A stretch of 64,000 nucleotides of DNA from Humitalea rosea (GCF_003253705.1 NZ_QKYU01000019.1:42048-106047); one strand, 5' to 3'; shown: positions 36,800-48,193, numbered from the stretch's first letter. Numbers and translations are program-made. Notes: generated by a model not told the origin, from the sequence alone.

Positions 36800-38593
36800 T
36801 CAGCCCTTCGCGGGCGGCAGCACCCAGCGCAGCGAAAGCTCCTTCATCCGGATGTCCTCGACCGGCGCGGGGGCGCCCATCATCAGATCCTCGGCCTGCT
36901 GGTTCATCGGGAACAGCACGACCTCGCGGATGTTCGGCTCATCGGCCAGCAACATGACGATCCGGTCGATCCCCGGGGCCGAACCGCCATGCGGCGGCGC
37001 GCCGTAGCGGAAGGCGTTGAGCATGCCGCCGAAGCGCGCCTCGACCTGCTCGGCGGTGTAGCCGGCGATCTCGAAGGCCTTGATCATGATCTCCGGGCGG
37101 TGGTTCCGGATCGCGCCCGAGGACAATTCGATACCGTTGCACACAATGTCGTATTGGTAGGCGTTGATGGTCAGCGGGTCCTGCTCCATCAGCGCCGCCA
37201 TGCCGCCCTGCGGCATCGAGAAGGGGTTGTGGCTGAAGTCGATGCGGCCGGTTTCCTCATCCTTCTCATACATCGGGAAGTCGGTGACCCAGCAGAAGCG
37301 GAAGCAATCGGCCTCGATCAGCCCCAGATCAGTGCCGAGCTTGGTCCGCGCCTGACCGGCCAGCCGCACCGCGGCGACCTCCGGCCCGGCGGCGAAGAAG
37401 ACGGCATCGCCGTCCTTCAGCCCGCATTCGGCGCGCAGGGCGGCGATGCGCTCCGGCTGAAGGTTCTTGGCGATGGGGCCCTTCGCTTCCGCCCCGTCGA
37501 AGGCGATGTAGCCGAGGCCACCCGCCCCCTGCTCCCGCGCCCATTCGTTCATGCCATCGAAGAAGGAGCGCGGCTTGCCCGCCGCCCCCGGCGCCGGGAT
37601 CGCCCGCACCACGCCGCCGGCCGCGACCGCGCGGGCGAAGAGGCCGAAGGAGCTGTCCCGGAAGGCTTCGGTCACATCCGACAGGCGGATCGGGTTGCGC
37701 AGATCGGGCTTGTCGCTGCCGAAGCGCAGCATCGAATCCGCATAGGGGATGCGGGGGAAGGGGTCGGGCGTCACGTCGCGCTTGGTGCCCGTGGCGTCCG
37801 AGAATTCCTCGAAGACCCCGGCCAGCACCGGCTCGATGGCGGCGAACACGTCTTCCTGGGTGACGAAGCTCATCTCGAAATCGAGTTGGTAGAACTCGCC
37901 CGGACTGCGGTCGGCGCGGGAGGCCTCGTCGCGGAAACAGGGCGCGATCTGGAAATAGCGGTCGAAGCCCGCGACCATGGCCAACTGCTTGAACATCTGC
38001 GGCGCCTGCGGCAGCGCGTAGAATTTCCCGGGATGCAGCCGGGCGGGCACCAGGAAGTCGCGCGCACCCTCCGGGCTGCTGGCGGTCAGCAGCGGGGTCT
38101 GGAACTCGGTGAAGCCCTGGGCGACCATGCGGCTGCGGATCGAGGCGATGACCTTGGAGCGCAGCATCAGGTTGCGGTGCTGCCGCTCCCGCCGCAGGTC
38201 CAGGAAGCGGTAGCGCAGGCGCAGGTCCTCGGGGAACTGCTGTTCGCCCGCGACCTGGATCGGCAGCACCTCGGCGGCCGATTGCACATGCACCTCATGC
38301 ACCCGCAGCTCGATCGCCCCGGTCGGCAGGTTCGGGTTCACCGTGTTGCCCTCCCGCGCGACCACATCGCCGGTGACGGTGATGACGCTTTCCGGGCGCA
38401 GCTTGTCGATGATGTCGAAGACCGGGCTGCCGGTCGGGATGACGCATTGGGTCAGCCCGTAATGGTCGCGCAGATCGACGAAGACGAGCCCGCCATGGTC
38501 CCGCTTGCGATGCACCCAGCCCGACAGCCGGGCGGGCGCGCCGGCATCGGAAGCGCGCAGGGCGCCGCAGGTATGGGTGCGATAGGCGTGCAT
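36800..38593 (-). CDS. aspS: Aspartate--tRNA(Asp/Asn) ligase
   Basis: A 597-residue class II aminoacyl-tRNA synthetase of the bacterial type. It has an OB-fold anticodon domain ([24 protein letters not shown]), motif 2 [24 protein letters not shown], the bacterial GAD insertion domain, and motif 3 [14 protein letters not shown]. Start ATG 38593 gives the normal [13 protein letters not shown]. In bacteria lacking AsnRS it also charges tRNA(Asn). Divergent from rnd. Confidence 0.95.
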   Translation of the reverse strand: MHAYRTHTCGALRASDAGAPARLSGWVHRKRDHGGLVFVDLRDHYGLTQCVIPTGSPVFDIIDKLRPESVITVTGDVVAREGNTVNPNLPTGAIELRVHEVHVQSAAEVLPIQVAGEQQFPEDLRLRYRFLDLRRERQHRNLMLRSKVIASIRSRMVAQGFTEFQTPLLTASSPEGARDFLVPARLHPGKFYALPQAPQMFKQLAMVAGFDRYFQIAPCFRDEASRADRSPGEFYQLDFEMSFVTQEDVFAAIEPVLAGVFEEFSDATGTKRDVTPDPFPRIPYADSMLRFGSDKPDLRNPIRLSDVTEAFRDSSFGLFARAVAAGGVVRAIPAPGAAGKPRSFFDGMNEWAREQGAGGLGYIAFDGAEAKGPIAKNLQPERIAALRAECGLKDGDAVFFAAGPEVAAVRLAGQARTKLGTDLGLIEADCFRFCWVTDFPMYEKDEETGRIDFSHNPFSMPQGGMAALMEQDPLTINAYQYDIVCNGIELSSGAIRNHRPEIMIKAFEIAGYTAEQVEARFGGMLNAFRYGAPPHGGSAPGIDRIVMLLADEPNIREVVLFPMNQQAEDLMMGAPAPVEDIRMKELSLRWVLPPAKG

Positions 38594-38701
38594 CGGCGAC
38601 AATCCCGGATCGAAAGACCGCCGTCTCAAGCGATCCCGGGGCCGGTCTGTCAACCCCGAAGCCTTCCCGCGCGGGCTTGGGGCGGATACAAGCGTGCCCA
38701 C
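38594..38701. promoter_or_regulatory. Divergent intergenic region (aspS / rnd)
   Basis: 108 bases hold the two opposing promoters. No clear boxes, T-box-like structure or operator seen. Confidence 0.4.
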
Positions 38702-39889
38702 ATGTCCCGTCGCCCCCCCCAAACCGACCCCACCCCCGTCCTGATCACCACGACCGACGCCCTGGCCGCGCTCTGCGAGCGGCTGCGCCAGGAGCCGTTC
38801 GTGACCGTGGACACCGAATTCATGCGCGAACGGACCTATTGGCCCGAGTTGTGCGTCGTCCAGCTCGGCGGGGCGCATGATACCGCCGTCGTCGATGCCC
38901 AGGCGGAGGGGCTGGACCTGCTGCCGCTCGGCGCGCTGCTGGCCGATGAGAGCGTGGTGAAGGTGTTCCACGCCGCCCGGCAGGATGTCGAAATCTTCCT
39001 GCTGCGCTACGGCGCGGTGCCCAAGCCGATGTTCGACACCCAGGTCGCGGCCATGGTCGCGGGGTTCGGTGACCAGGCAAGCTATGACAGCCTGGTCCGC
39101 GCCCTGGCCGGGGCCTCGATCGACAAGGCGCACCGTTTTTCCGACTGGTCGGCGCGGCCGCTTTCGGCCGCCCAGGTCGCCTATGCCGCCGCCGACGTCA
39201 CCCATCTGCGCCGGGTCTATGGCGCGCTGGTGGAACGGCTGGAGAGCGAAGGCCGGGTCGACTGGGTGAAGGCCGAGATGGCCGCGCTGGACGATCCCGC
39301 GACCTATCGCACCGAACCCGATGAGGCCTGGGCGCGGTTGAAGCCGCGCACCGGCAACCGCCGCTACCTCGGCATGCTGCGCGCCGCCGCCGCCTGGCGG
39401 GAACGCGAGGCGCAGCGGGTGAACATCCCCCGCCAGCGCCTGGTGCGCGACGAGACCCTGCTGGAGATCGCCGCCAGCGCGCCCGCGGATGCCGCCGAAC
39501 TGGCCCGCGCGCGGGGGATCAGCGAGGGCTTCGCCCGCGGCAAATCCGGCCTGGCTTTGCTGGCCGCGATCGCGGAAGCCGCCGCCTTGCCGGAAGACGC
39601 GCTGCCCGAGGCCCCGCGCGAGCGCCACAGCGGCCCGCCCGCCTCACCGGCGCTGGTCGCACTTCTGAAGGTGCTGCTGGCCTCCAAGGCCGAGCAGCAT
39701 GACGTGGCCCCGCGTCTGATCGCCAATTCGGAGGATCTGGAACGGCTGGCGGCCGAGCCCAACCCCGATGTCGCCGCCCTGCATGGCTGGCGCCGGGTGG
39801 TGTTCGGCGAGGATGCGATGGCGCTGAAGTCCGGCAAGCTGGCGCTGGGCGTGGATGGGCGAAAGGTGCGGCTGATCCCGGCGGCGTGA
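38702..39889 (+). CDS. rnd: Ribonuclease D
   Basis: A 395-residue 3'-5' exoribonuclease for tRNA maturation. The DEDDy exonuclease motifs are VDTEF (Asp37, Glu39), [10 protein letters not shown], and YAAADVTHL with the Tyr/Asp. Two HRDC-like helical regions follow from about residue 210. Normal length for alphaproteobacterial RNase D. It is part of the conserved aspS-rnd-ppx-ppk neighbourhood. Confidence 0.93.
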   Translation: MSRRPPQTDPTPVLITTTDALAALCERLRQEPFVTVDTEFMRERTYWPELCVVQLGGAHDTAVVDAQAEGLDLLPLGALLADESVVKVFHAARQDVEIFLLRYGAVPKPMFDTQVAAMVAGFGDQASYDSLVRALAGASIDKAHRFSDWSARPLSAAQVAYAAADVTHLRRVYGALVERLESEGRVDWVKAEMAALDDPATYRTEPDEAWARLKPRTGNRRYLGMLRAAAAWREREAQRVNIPRQRLVRDETLLEIAASAPADAAELARARGISEGFARGKSGLALLAAIAEAAALPEDALPEAPRERHSGPPASPALVALLKVLLASKAEQHDVAPRLIANSEDLERLAAEPNPDVAALHGWRRVVFGEDAMALKSGKLALGVDGRKVRLIPAA

Positions 39890-40002
39890 GGCCGATCGTC
39901 CGGCACAACCAAGACGGGTAATTCACGTCGGAATTCACTTGCGCTTTGAGGCCGTGCCGCGAAGCTTGCGTATCGCCCATACGGGGCGGGGCGGGGCCCG
40001 GC

Positions 40003-40869
40003 ATGTCAGCATCCTCCAGTTCCAGCTCGACCACTGGCCGCGGCGATGACCCGCCCAGCAAGCGGCAGCGGGGCGACGGCCATATCGCCCCCCTCCGCAC
40101 CAGGACGGGCCAGGCCTGCGGTGCGGTCATCGATGAGCGCCCGGCCTGCGCGCCGGTCGGCGGCCATGCCGGCCCCGCGCTGCCGGCGCATTTCCACCTG
40201 AATGAGCGATCCCTCGTGCTGCTGCAGCGCGGCACCGTGAACAATGCGTTCAGCGGGGTCGTGAACGTGCGGACGGGCGAGATCACCATCCATCCTTTGG
40301 CCGATGAGGCCTATGACGGCGGCGACCGGACCTTCAGCCGTCACGGCGACGGCTATCCGACGTCACGCTTCCCCGGCGGCCTGCCGGCCGGCTCGCCCCT
40401 GATCGAGGATACGCCGGCCCGGCCGCTCCCGCCGGGCGGCCACCGTGGACGCTCGATGTCAGTCCCGGGACCGCCGCGGCATGTGGAACCCATCACCCAT
40501 ATGGACCCGGATTGGCAGGGCGAGGTCTCCCACGAGCAGATCGCCCGGCGCGTGGGCGGCATCCCGGCCCCAGCCGGGCCCCATGGCGACACCTACAGCC
40601 GCTTCGTGGGCTTTACGGTCTGGATCGGCCCGGTGCAGGACACGCAGACACCCACGTCGCTGCGCCCGACGGGGCCGATGGTCTTCCGCCTCGTCTGCAC
40701 CTCGCGCGCGCTGAACACGCCGAAATTCGGCGCGGGCGGGAAAATGACCCGCGCCTGGGCCGAACGGCTCCGCGCCGCCTTCGACAATGCCCGGCTGCCG
40801 CGGCCCTATTCGGCGGATGACCTGGGGCTGCTGAGCGTGACCGAGGACATGGGTGGGCCGACCGGCTGA
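40003..40869 (+). CDS. Unknown protein with Ser-rich, basic N-terminus (effector-like)
   Basis: A 288-residue protein I do not recognise. It begins MSASSSSSSTTGRGDD followed by PPSKRQRGD, a Ser-run plus a basic patch that resembles a eukaryotic nuclear-localisation signal. The middle is Pro/Gly/His-rich and likely disordered. The last 100 residues (SRFVGFTVWIGPVQDTQTP ... FRLVCTSRALNTPKFG ... AWAERLRAAFDNARLP) look folded. It interrupts the rnd-ppx neighbourhood conserved in relatives, so it is probably lineage-specific. The start ATG 40003 follows a G-rich run. Confidence 0.5.
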   Translation: MSASSSSSSTTGRGDDPPSKRQRGDGHIAPLRTRTGQACGAVIDERPACAPVGGHAGPALPAHFHLNERSLVLLQRGTVNNAFSGVVNVRTGEITIHPLADEAYDGGDRTFSRHGDGYPTSRFPGGLPAGSPLIEDTPARPLPPGGHRGRSMSVPGPPRHVEPITHMDPDWQGEVSHEQIARRVGGIPAPAGPHGDTYSRFVGFTVWIGPVQDTQTPTSLRPTGPMVFRLVCTSRALNTPKFGAGGKMTRAWAERLRAAFDNARLPRPYSADDLGLLSVTEDMGGPTG

Positions 40870-40881
40870 AGCCGGGCGCGC

Positions 40882-42402
40882 CTAGCCCACCACCACCGAC
40901 GCCTGCGCCCCCAGCGCCGCCGCCAGCGTCTCCAGCCGCCGCAGCACGCTCTCGCCCGCGAAGACGCCGGTCCCCTCGGTGAGCCGCAGGGTCAGCCGCC
41001 CATCGCTGCGCGTCAGCGAGGTACCGGCCAGCAGCGCCGTGGTCCCGCCCGACAGCGTATAGGCAAGCCGCAGCGCCGAGCCCAAGGCCTCCGCCCGCCG
41101 CACCGCCGCGGTATCCAGCAGCACCCGGGCCGTGGTCAGGAAGGGGGCATCCGCCTCGGCCTCGTAGCGGAGCGCCGTCGCCAGCGCGAGGAAGGCGCGG
41201 GTGTGGTGGTCCAGCCCCACCCCGGGCTGGCGCAGCACGCGCCAGAAGGCCTGCTCGGCACGGTAGTCCGGATGGTCGTGGCTGCCGGTGTCGGACAGTG
41301 CGCAGGCGGCTTCGCGCATCGCCGCGCTGGCCGGCTCCTCATCGCCAAAAATCGGCGCGGTCCAGGCGGCCAGCGCCTGGGGCATGTGCCGGTCGCGGCC
41401 GAAGCGGTCGGCGAGTTCCCGCGCGGCCTCGGGCAGCGGGTCCAGCGCGCGCTGGGCGGCGGGCAGCAGCCGCGCATACCAGCCCTCGCGCAGCCCATTG
41501 GCGCTGAACACCACCCGCCGCGCCCCGGTCGCCCGCAGCAGCCGGCGCAGCACCACGGCCGCGAAGGGCAGGTCCTGCACGCGCTTGGCGGGCGCGCCCG
41601 GCATGCGTTCCAGGGTGCGTCGCGTCGCTGCGGTGACGACGGAGGCAAGGTCGCGCGCCTCCTCCCGCCGCAGCACATAATGATGCACGATCGAGAGCGG
41701 ATAGGCGGTCTGCGCCATATGCATGCGCGCAAGCGCGCGCCAGGCGCCGCCCACCAGATACAGGTCCCGCCCGGCGCCATGGGCGAGGAAGGGGACGGTC
41801 GCCAGATCGGCCTCGGCCAAAGCGCGGGCGCGGGCGGTGTCATTGTCGGCGCGGTCGGCCAGGCGGATGGCGCCCAGCGGCAGGCTCGCCACCTCCCCCG
41901 AATGGCCGCCGGACAGCTCCACCAGCTCCAGCGAACCGCCGCCGAGGTCGCCCAGTATGCCATCGGCGCCCGGAAAGCCGAGCAGCACGCCATCGGCGGA
42001 CAGCCGCCCCTCCTCCTGCCCCGCCAGGATATGGATCGGCATGCCCGGCAGCATGCGTTCGAGCCGGGAGACGAAGGCGGGGCCATTCTGGGCGTCGCGC
42101 ACCGCGGCGGTCGCCAGCACCTCCATCGGGTCGGCGCCCATCGCGCGCGCGATGGTGCGGTAGCGGGAGAGCACGGTCACCGCCTGCTCCACCGCGTCCT
42201 CGTTCAACATCCCGGTGGTGGTGAGGCCGCGGCCGAGGCCGAGCACCGCTTTTTCGTTGAAGACGGCCACCGGGTTGCGGCTGCGTCCCTCGAAGACCAC
42301 GAGGCGGACGGAGTTCGACCCCAGATCGACGACACCGCAGCGCTGCTGCGACTCATGCTCCCGGCAGGACTCCCCGGCCAGGACGGACAGCGAATGGGTC
42401 AA
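40882..42402 (-). CDS. ppx: Exopolyphosphatase / GppA phosphatase
   Basis: A 506-residue Ppx/GppA enzyme that removes phosphate from polyphosphate or pppGpp. The ASKHA-fold phosphate loops are [16 protein letters not shown] and [13 protein letters not shown], with catalytic Glu in [12 protein letters not shown]. The TTG start overlaps the ppk stop (TTGA), so the two are coupled. An alternative start further in would lose little. Works opposite to Ppk in polyphosphate turnover. Confidence 0.92.
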   Translation of the reverse strand: MTHSLSVLAGESCREHESQQRCGVVDLGSNSVRLVVFEGRSRNPVAVFNEKAVLGLGRGLTTTGMLNEDAVEQAVTVLSRYRTIARAMGADPMEVLATAAVRDAQNGPAFVSRLERMLPGMPIHILAGQEEGRLSADGVLLGFPGADGILGDLGGGSLELVELSGGHSGEVASLPLGAIRLADRADNDTARARALAEADLATVPFLAHGAGRDLYLVGGAWRALARMHMAQTAYPLSIVHHYVLRREEARDLASVVTAATRRTLERMPGAPAKRVQDLPFAAVVLRRLLRATGARRVVFSANGLREGWYARLLPAAQRALDPLPEAARELADRFGRDRHMPQALAAWTAPIFGDEEPASAAMREAACALSDTGSHDHPDYRAEQAFWRVLRQPGVGLDHHTRAFLALATALRYEAEADAPFLTTARVLLDTAAVRRAEALGSALRLAYTLSGGTTALLAGTSLTRSDGRLTLRLTEGTGVFAGESVLRRLETLAAALGAQASVVVG

Positions 42403-44588
42403 TCCTGCTGGACCCGGTCCTGCTTGCGGCGGATCGCGGTGCGGGCGGGGCGCTTCAACGCGCTGCCACGGCCGGAAAGGGAGGGATTTGTCATGAAATA
42501 CTCATGCGCCGAAACCGGGTGCTCCCCCGGGTCGAGGCGGGTGTAAACCCCCTCCGAGTCGAGCGTCCAGGATTGCGCGGTGTCCTGCAGGTTCAGCACC
42601 ATGATCTGATCGAGGATCTGGGCATGCACGGTCGGGTTCTCGACCGGGACCATGGTCTCGACCCGCCAGTCCATATTGCGCGCCATCCAGTCCGCGCTGC
42701 CGATGAAGACGCGGGCGCGGCGGCTCGGCAGCTTGTGGCCATTGCCGAAGACGCAGATGCGGGCATGTTCCAGGAAGCGCCCGATGATGGATTTGACGTG
42801 GATGTTCTCGGACAGGCCGGGTACGCCGGGGCGCAGGCAGCAGATGCCGCGGACCACGCATTCGATCTGAACGCCGGCGATGCTGGCCCGGTAAAGCGCG
42901 TCGATCAGCGATTCATCGACCAGGGAGTTCACCTTCAGCCAGATGCCGGCCGGCTTGCCCTCCTCGGCGAAGCGGGTCTCCTGCTCGATCAGCCCCATCA
43001 GCGCCGGGCGGATGGTCAGCGGCGCGAAGGCGAGGGAGCGCATCTTCTCCGGCCGCGCATAGCCGGTCATGTAGTTGAACAGCCGCGCCGCATCCTGCGT
43101 CAGCGCCCGGTCGGCGGTGAAGAAGGACAGGTCGGTGTAGATCCTGGCGGTGATCGGGTGGTAGTTGCCGGTGCCGAAATGGGCATAGGAGCGCAGGCCG
43201 TCGCGCTCCCGCCGCACCACCAGCGAGACCTTGGCATGGGTCTTCAGCTCGACGAAGCCATAGACCACCTGCACCCCTGCCGCCTCCAGCTCGCGCGAGA
43301 GGGCGATGTTGCGCTCCTCGTCGAAGCGCGCCTTCAGCTCGACCATGGCGGTCACGGATTTGCCGGCCTCGGCCGCCTCGATCAGCGCGCGGGCGATCGG
43401 GCTGTCGCGTGAGGTGCGGTAGAGCGTCTGCTTGATCGCGACCACATTCGGGTCGCGCGCCGCCTGGCGCAGGAACTGCACCACCACGTCGAAGGATTCG
43501 AAGGGGTGGTGGACCACGATGTCCTTGGCCGCGATCGCGGCGAAGCAATCGCCGCCGAAGTCCAGGATCCGCTCGGGGAAGCGCGGGGTATAGGGGGTGA
43601 ACAGCAGGTCCGGCCGGTCGTCCACGATCATCTGCGACAGGTCGGACAGGCCGAGCAGCCCATCCACCATGAACATGCCGGAGGGGGCGACATCCACCTC
43701 ATGCGTGATGAAGGCACGCATGTCGGCGGGCGTGCCGCTGGTCACGAACAGCCGGATGGCGCGGCCGCGGCGGCGGCGTTTCAGCGCGTCCTCATAGGAG
43801 CGGACCAGATCCTCGGCCTCTTCCTCGAACTCCACATCGGTGTCGCGGATCAGGCGGAACAGCCCCCGCTCGGCGGTGATGAAGCCGGGGAAGAGCCGGG
43901 GCAGGTTCATCGCCACCAGATCGTCCAGCAGCAGGAAGCGGATGGCGCCGCCGGGCTCGGAGGGCAGGCGGATGAAGCGGTCCACCTGCGGCGGCAGCGG
44001 GCAGAGGGCCCGCATCACCCCGCCATCCTCCTCCCGCACCAGCTTCAGCACCATGCAGAGCGCGAGGTTCGGGATGAAGGGGAAGGGATGCGCGGGATCG
44101 ACCGCGAGCGGCGTCAGCACCGGGAAGACCCGGTCCATGAACCAGCGGTCCAGCCAGTCGGCATCATCGCTGGTCAGCTCATCCGGCTCGCAGAGCGTGA
44201 CCCCGGCCTCGCGCAGCAACCGCCGCACATCCTGCCAGGCCGATTGCTGTGCCTCGATCAGCAGGGCGGCGCGGGCATTCACGGCGGCCAGGGTCTGGGT
44301 CGGGGTGAAGCCATCGGCGGAGACGGTGGTCAGCCCCGCCCGCTCCTGCCCGATCAGCCCGGCGACCCGGACGGAATAGAACTCGTCGAGGTTGGAGGCG
44401 GAGATCGCGACGAAGCGCAGCCGCTCCAGCAGCGGGTGGCGCGAATTGGCCGCTTCCTCCAGCACCCGCTCGTTGAAGGCGAGCCAGGACAGTTCGCGGT
44501 TGATGAACCGGCCGGGCAGCGTGATCGGCGCGGGCGCGATGGCGACATCGGAGGGGCAGGCCGCGGGGGCCGTGGGGATCACGTTCAT
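42399..44588 (-). CDS. ppk1: Polyphosphate kinase 1
   Basis: A 729-residue PPK1 that polymerises ATP gamma-phosphate into polyphosphate. It has N domain [19 protein letters not shown], head domain, and the phosphorylated histidine in [13 protein letters not shown] followed by [23 protein letters not shown]. The second conserved His is in [15 protein letters not shown] 44588 gives the family N-terminus; the longer frame upstream overlaps hda and is rejected. Operon order on the minus strand is hda, ppk1, ppx. Confidence 0.95.
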   Translation of the reverse strand: MNVIPTAPAACPSDVAIAPAPITLPGRFINRELSWLAFNERVLEEAANSRHPLLERLRFVAISASNLDEFYSVRVAGLIGQERAGLTTVSADGFTPTQTLAAVNARAALLIEAQQSAWQDVRRLLREAGVTLCEPDELTSDDADWLDRWFMDRVFPVLTPLAVDPAHPFPFIPNLALCMVLKLVREEDGGVMRALCPLPPQVDRFIRLPSEPGGAIRFLLLDDLVAMNLPRLFPGFITAERGLFRLIRDTDVEFEEEAEDLVRSYEDALKRRRRGRAIRLFVTSGTPADMRAFITHEVDVAPSGMFMVDGLLGLSDLSQMIVDDRPDLLFTPYTPRFPERILDFGGDCFAAIAAKDIVVHHPFESFDVVVQFLRQAARDPNVVAIKQTLYRTSRDSPIARALIEAAEAGKSVTAMVELKARFDEERNIALSRELEAAGVQVVYGFVELKTHAKVSLVVRRERDGLRSYAHFGTGNYHPITARIYTDLSFFTADRALTQDAARLFNYMTGYARPEKMRSLAFAPLTIRPALMGLIEQETRFAEEGKPAGIWLKVNSLVDESLIDALYRASIAGVQIECVVRGICCLRPGVPGLSENIHVKSIIGRFLEHARICVFGNGHKLPSRRARVFIGSADWMARNMDWRVETMVPVENPTVHAQILDQIMVLNLQDTAQSWTLDSEGVYTRLDPGEHPVSAHEYFMTNPSLSGRGSALKRPARTAIRRKQDRVQQD

Positions 44589-44598
44589 GCCGGGGAGG

Positions 44599-45327
44599 TT
44601 ACAGCAGCATGGCCCTGGCCGGGGAGGGCGTTGGTTCGATTGCCAGAAAACCGTCATCAGCGGCGCAATCCTCGCCAAAGCCCGCCCAGCCGTCCAAGGT
44701 CTCGCGCGCCAGCCCCCGCGTCACCCGCCGCCCGGCGGCCAAAGCGGCGCGGTCCAGCCGGGCCGCGGCCTCGGCCACCGCCTGGGCCTCGCGCGGCAGG
44801 CGGGCCAGCAGCCAGTCCTGCACGCCGGCATCGACGAGCAGGCCGCGCGTGGCGAAATGCCGTGCCAGCAGGGCGGCCAGCAGCTCGTCCGACGGCTCCT
44901 GCAACGCCACCGCCGTGGTCGCGCGCAGCCGGCTGGCGAGGTCGGGCAGGGTGACCGCCCAGCGCGCGGGCGGCTCGCGCCCCGCCAGCAGCAGCGGCAG
45001 CCTGGCCTCGGCGCAGGCATTGATGAGGTGGAACAACGCCGCCTCCTCCGGCACCAGATCGGCATTGTCGAGCGCGGTGGCGGCGGGCGAGGGGATGCCG
45101 CGCAGCGTGCTGCCCTCCAGCAGGCGCCAGCCACGGGCCGCGGCATGGGTGGTCAGCAGATGCGTCTTGCCGGTGCCGGCCGGCCCATAGAGCGCGAGCC
45201 GACCCATGGGCCAGCGGCCCGGGTCCGCCAGCCAGGCCCGGGCGGCGGCATTGCTGTCATCGGGCAGGAAGTCGCCGGCGCGGAACACTTCGGTCACCGG
45301 CAGCGGCAGCGCCAATTGTCGCATCAT
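44599..45327 (-). CDS. DnaA-like regulatory ATPase (Hda/HdaA type)
   Basis: A 242-residue DnaA-like AAA+ protein. It has RQLALPLPV near the N-terminus, resembling the clamp-binding motif of Hda, Walker [11 protein letters not shown], and a Walker B-like ALDNADLV. The sensor region is diverged, and there is no DnaA DNA-binding domain. In Caulobacter and relatives HdaA inactivates DnaA-ATP after initiation. Position before ppk is conserved in relatives. Start is one of two adjacent ATGs. Confidence 0.82.
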   Translation of the reverse strand: MMRQLALPLPVTEVFRAGDFLPDDSNAAARAWLADPGRWPMGRLALYGPAGTGKTHLLTTHAAARGWRLLEGSTLRGIPSPAATALDNADLVPEEAALFHLINACAEARLPLLLAGREPPARWAVTLPDLASRLRATTAVALQEPSDELLAALLARHFATRGLLVDAGVQDWLLARLPREAQAVAEAAARLDRAALAAGRRVTRGLARETLDGWAGFGEDCAADDGFLAIEPTPSPARAMLL

Positions 45328-45413
45328 GCAACCGGCCTCACGCAACGATACGGCGAACGCGGCGTTCTCTCCCCACGCCCGCCGTCCTTGGCGGCCAACT
45401 CAGGAGATCGCCC

Positions 45414-45725
45414 ATGATGATCCGCACTTCGATGCTCGCCGCCGTGGCTCTGCTGGGCGTCGCCGCCTGCGCCCCACGCAACGTCGATCCGCCGGGGACC
45501 GCGAGCACCCGCGCCGCCGACCGCGTCGTCGGCACCAATGCCTCGGGCGCCTATCCGGCGCAGTCGGACGGCACCGCCGCGAACCCGCCCGGGACCGCCA
45601 GCGAGCGCGCGCTCGACCGCGCCGCCGGTACCAATACCTCGGGCGCCTATCCGATGCAGTCCGATGGCATGCCCGGCAACCCGCCCGGCACCGCCGCCGG
45701 CCGCGCCATCGGCAACACCCGCTGA
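45414..45725 (+). CDS. Repeat-containing small lipoprotein, unknown
   Basis: A 103-residue protein with a lipoprotein signal (MMIRTSMLAAVALLGVAAC, Cys at about 19). The mature part is two and a half copies of a 32-residue repeat: PPGTAS-x-RAxDRxxGTNxSGAYPxQSDG. CAGGAG precedes the ATG. Not recognised as a named family. It is divergent from hda and inserted between that gene and the AI-2E family gene. Confidence 0.65.
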   Translation: MMIRTSMLAAVALLGVAACAPRNVDPPGTASTRAADRVVGTNASGAYPAQSDGTAANPPGTASERALDRAAGTNTSGAYPMQSDGMPGNPPGTAAGRAIGNTR

Positions 45726-45778
45726 TGTGAACGCCTGCCGGGGCCGCAAGGTCCCGGTGGGCTTCCTCTGCCTCGGGG

Positions 45779-46942
45779 TCACGTGCCGGTCCGGGGCGGG
45801 TCCAGATACAGCGGGCTGGCGAGGTAGCGCCGCAGCCAGTAGCGTGCGACCACCCCGATCGCCGCCGCCATCGGCACCGCGAGCAGCACGCCGAGCGAGC
45901 CAAAGGCCACGCCCCCGGCAAAGAGCGCGAAAATCACCCAGACGGCATGCAGTTCGACCCGGTCGCCGAGCAGGCGCGGGTAGATGATGTAGCCCTCGAC
46001 CACCTGACCGAAGACGAAGACCATCACCACGAGGCCGACGCCATTGGCCGTGCCCCATTGGCCCATCGCCAGCAGGATCGCGGTGGCGAAGCCCGTGATG
46101 CTGCCGAGATAGGGGATGAAGGACAGTACCCCCGCCAGCAGCCCCACCAGCAGCCCGAGTTCCAGCCCGATCGCCGACAGCGCCACGGCATAGAAGGCCG
46201 CCAGGATCGCGCAGCAGATCAGCTGCCCCCGCAGCCAGGCCGAAAGCACGCGATCGGTATCCAGCGACAGCCGCCGCAGCACCGAGGCCGAGCGGCGCGG
46301 CAGCCAGGATTCCAGCCGCGCGATCATGAACGGCCAGTCCCGCAGCAAATAGAAGGCGCAGACCGGCGTCACCACCAGCAGCGTGAACACGCTGAGGATC
46401 TGGATCGAGCCGCCGACGAAGCGCGCCGCCGAGGTGCCCAGATAGGACAGCACCGCGCCGACCTGGCCGACCGCCAGCTCCCGCAGCTGCGAATCGACGA
46501 GATCGGGGCCGAGCTGCTCCTCCAGCGCCGTCATCGCATCCCGCAGCTTGGTGCCGATGGTGGAGATATAGGCGGGAAGCCGCGCGAGCAGCACGCCGAT
46601 CTGCGACAGCAGCAGCGGATAGAGCAGCAGCCCCGCCACCGCGACGAAGGTCAGCAGCAACAGCAGCAGCAGGAAGGCGGCGATGCTGCGGGGCATGCCG
46701 AGCCGGGTCAGCCGCGTCGTCGGCGGGTCCAGGAAATAGGCGATGACCCCCGCCAGCACGAAGGGCGTCAGGATCGCCGAAAACAGCCAGAGCGCCGCCA
46801 GCAGCGCCGCGGCCCCCCCCAGCACCAAGGCGGTGCGCTGCGAACGGGTGGCGGTGCGCGCGCCGTTGTTCGGCGGCGGCGGCGCGGCCTCGGGCGGCGG
46901 CAGGCGCGCGGGGGGGGGCGGGATCGTCACGCGCCCACTCAT
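45779..46942 (-). CDS. AI-2E family transporter (PerM-like permease)
   Basis: A 387-residue membrane protein. After a Pro-rich cytoplasmic N-terminus (PPPPARLPPPEAAPPPP) come about eight helices. Family blocks FVLAGVIAYFLDPP, YLLRDWPFMIARL and LSFIPYLGSITG are present. Members export autoinducer-2 or act as Na+/H+ antiporters; here function is open. ATG 46942 overlaps the stop of the phosphatidyltransferase gene. Confidence 0.88.
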   Translation of the reverse strand: MSGRVTIPPPPARLPPPEAAPPPPNNGARTATRSQRTALVLGGAAALLAALWLFSAILTPFVLAGVIAYFLDPPTTRLTRLGMPRSIAAFLLLLLLLTFVAVAGLLLYPLLLSQIGVLLARLPAYISTIGTKLRDAMTALEEQLGPDLVDSQLRELAVGQVGAVLSYLGTSAARFVGGSIQILSVFTLLVVTPVCAFYLLRDWPFMIARLESWLPRRSASVLRRLSLDTDRVLSAWLRGQLICCAILAAFYAVALSAIGLELGLLVGLLAGVLSFIPYLGSITGFATAILLAMGQWGTANGVGLVVMVFVFGQVVEGYIIYPRLLGDRVELHAVWVIFALFAGGVAFGSLGVLLAVPMAAAIGVVARYWLRRYLASPLYLDPPRTGT

Positions 46943-47517
46943 CGCCGCAACTGCCCCGCGACATAGGCGACGCCGGAGGCCGCGGTGGTGGCCGCCACGA
47001 GCCAGACCATGGCCATGATCACCTGTGGCCCGGGCCAGCCCTTCCACATCGCCAGCAAGGCCATGGCGGCCAATGCGATCTGGGCCACCGTATTGGCCTT
47101 GGAGAGCAGGATGGGTTCGATCGGGGGGCGCGATCCCGCCCAGGTCAGCGCCAGCACCCCGCCCACGATCAGGATGTCGCGGAACACCACCAGGATCGCG
47201 ATCCAGTCCGGTAACGCATTGGTGATGGCCAGGGTCACATAGATCGAGACCAGCAGCGCCTTGTCGGCCAGCGGGTCCATGATCGCCCCCAGCGCCGAGC
47301 GTGAATTGTGCCGGCGTGCCAGCCAGCCGTCGATGCCATCGGAAATCCCGGCGGCGACGAACAGCAGGAAAGCGGCCCCGCCACTTCCGTTCAGCACAAG
47401 CCAGATGGTCGCCGGCACGGCGCAGAGCCGCGCGAGCGTGATAAGATTCGGCAGGGTGAAGGGACCAGCCTCCGCCGATGCCTCCCGCGGACGGCCCGGA
47501 TCAGCGGCGCCCGGCAA
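46939..47517 (-). CDS. CDP-alcohol phosphatidyltransferase (PgsA-like)
   Basis: A 192-residue integral membrane enzyme. The CDP-alcohol motif appears as SDGIDGWLARRHNSRSALGAIMDPLADK (DG-x2-AR-x8-G-x3-D-x3-D). N-terminal TLPNLITLARLCAVPATIW is typical of PgsA, which makes phosphatidylglycerophosphate. The only start in frame ahead of this is a TTG at 47517, overlapping the upstream gene by 17 bases. Substrate could also be another polar alcohol. Confidence 0.85.
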   Translation of the reverse strand: MPGAADPGRPREASAEAGPFTLPNLITLARLCAVPATIWLVLNGSGGAAFLLFVAAGISDGIDGWLARRHNSRSALGAIMDPLADKALLVSIYVTLAITNALPDWIAILVVFRDILIVGGVLALTWAGSRPPIEPILLSKANTVAQIALAAMALLAMWKGWPGPQVIMAMVWLVAATTAASGVAYVAGQLRR

Positions 47518-48193
47518 GACCGACGCGCCATCCGTCGCCAGGACGCCCGCCAGGGGCGAGGCTGAGGCCGGCGGGCACGAGATCCTGCGCGACCTGCGCG
47601 GCCGGCACCCGCAGCCCGAGGCGCAGCCGCGCCCGGTCGACCGAGATCGTCAGCACATCCACCTGCGACACCGAGGCCGAGGCGAGCAGGCGGCGGCGCA
47701 GCTCCAGCCATTCCTGCATCCCGGAATACTGTGTCGTGACCTCAAGGTAGCTTGCCGCCGGCACATAGGCAGGCGTGCCCGCCAGGGTGGGATCGGGGGG
47801 GGAGGACGGGCCTCGGCCGGCGAAGGCCTGCACCCGCCTCGGGTTGAAGTTCACCGTCAGCCGCCCGGTGTAGCTGGTGCGGGTGGTGCGCTCCTGCTCC
47901 ACGATGACGCTGTCGATCATCTGCTCGATCTGCGAATCCGTGGCCGGGGGCAGGCCCATTTCGGCCGCAAGCCTGGCCCAGGCGGACCGGCTGGCCGCCG
48001 CGCGGCCGTTTTCCCGGGCCAGCACCGCGTTTTCGGCCGTGGCCTCGGCGGCGATGCCGGTCTGGGAATAGCCGCTCGGTGCCGGCGCTGCCGTCGCCAC
48101 CGGCGGAGGCAGCGCCTGGGCAAGCGTCACCACCGGGGCCGCAAGCCCTGCCAGCACGACTGCGGTTGCGAGCCCGCGCCCAATGTGATCCAT
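47501..48193 (-). CDS. Secreted DUF2066-like protein
   Basis: A 230-residue protein with a signal peptide ([23 protein letters not shown]). The mature part, [31 protein letters not shown] ... [19 protein letters not shown], resembles DUF2066-type proteins found next to purM in proteobacteria. Function unknown, periplasmic by prediction. Start ATG 48193 follows a GGGGTGG tract. Divergent from purM. Confidence 0.7.
   Translation of the reverse strand: MDHIGRGLATAVVLAGLAAPVVTLAQALPPPVATAAPAPSGYSQTGIAAEATAENAVLARENGRAAASRSAWARLAAEMGLPPATDSQIEQMIDSVIVEQERTTRTSYTGRLTVNFNPRRVQAFAGRGPSSPPDPTLAGTPAYVPAASYLEVTTQYSGMQEWLELRRRLLASASVSQVDVLTISVDRARLRLGLRVPAAQVAQDLVPAGLSLAPGGRPGDGWRVGLAGRR

Noticed and set aside
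36800..39628. 942-codon minus-strand frame starting inside rnd
   Set aside because: The aspS protein begins at ATG 38593; the upstream part is antisense to RNase D.
36989..39889. 966-codon plus-strand frame spanning aspS and rnd
   Set aside because: Only the part from 38702 is real (RNase D); the first 570 codons are antisense to aspS.
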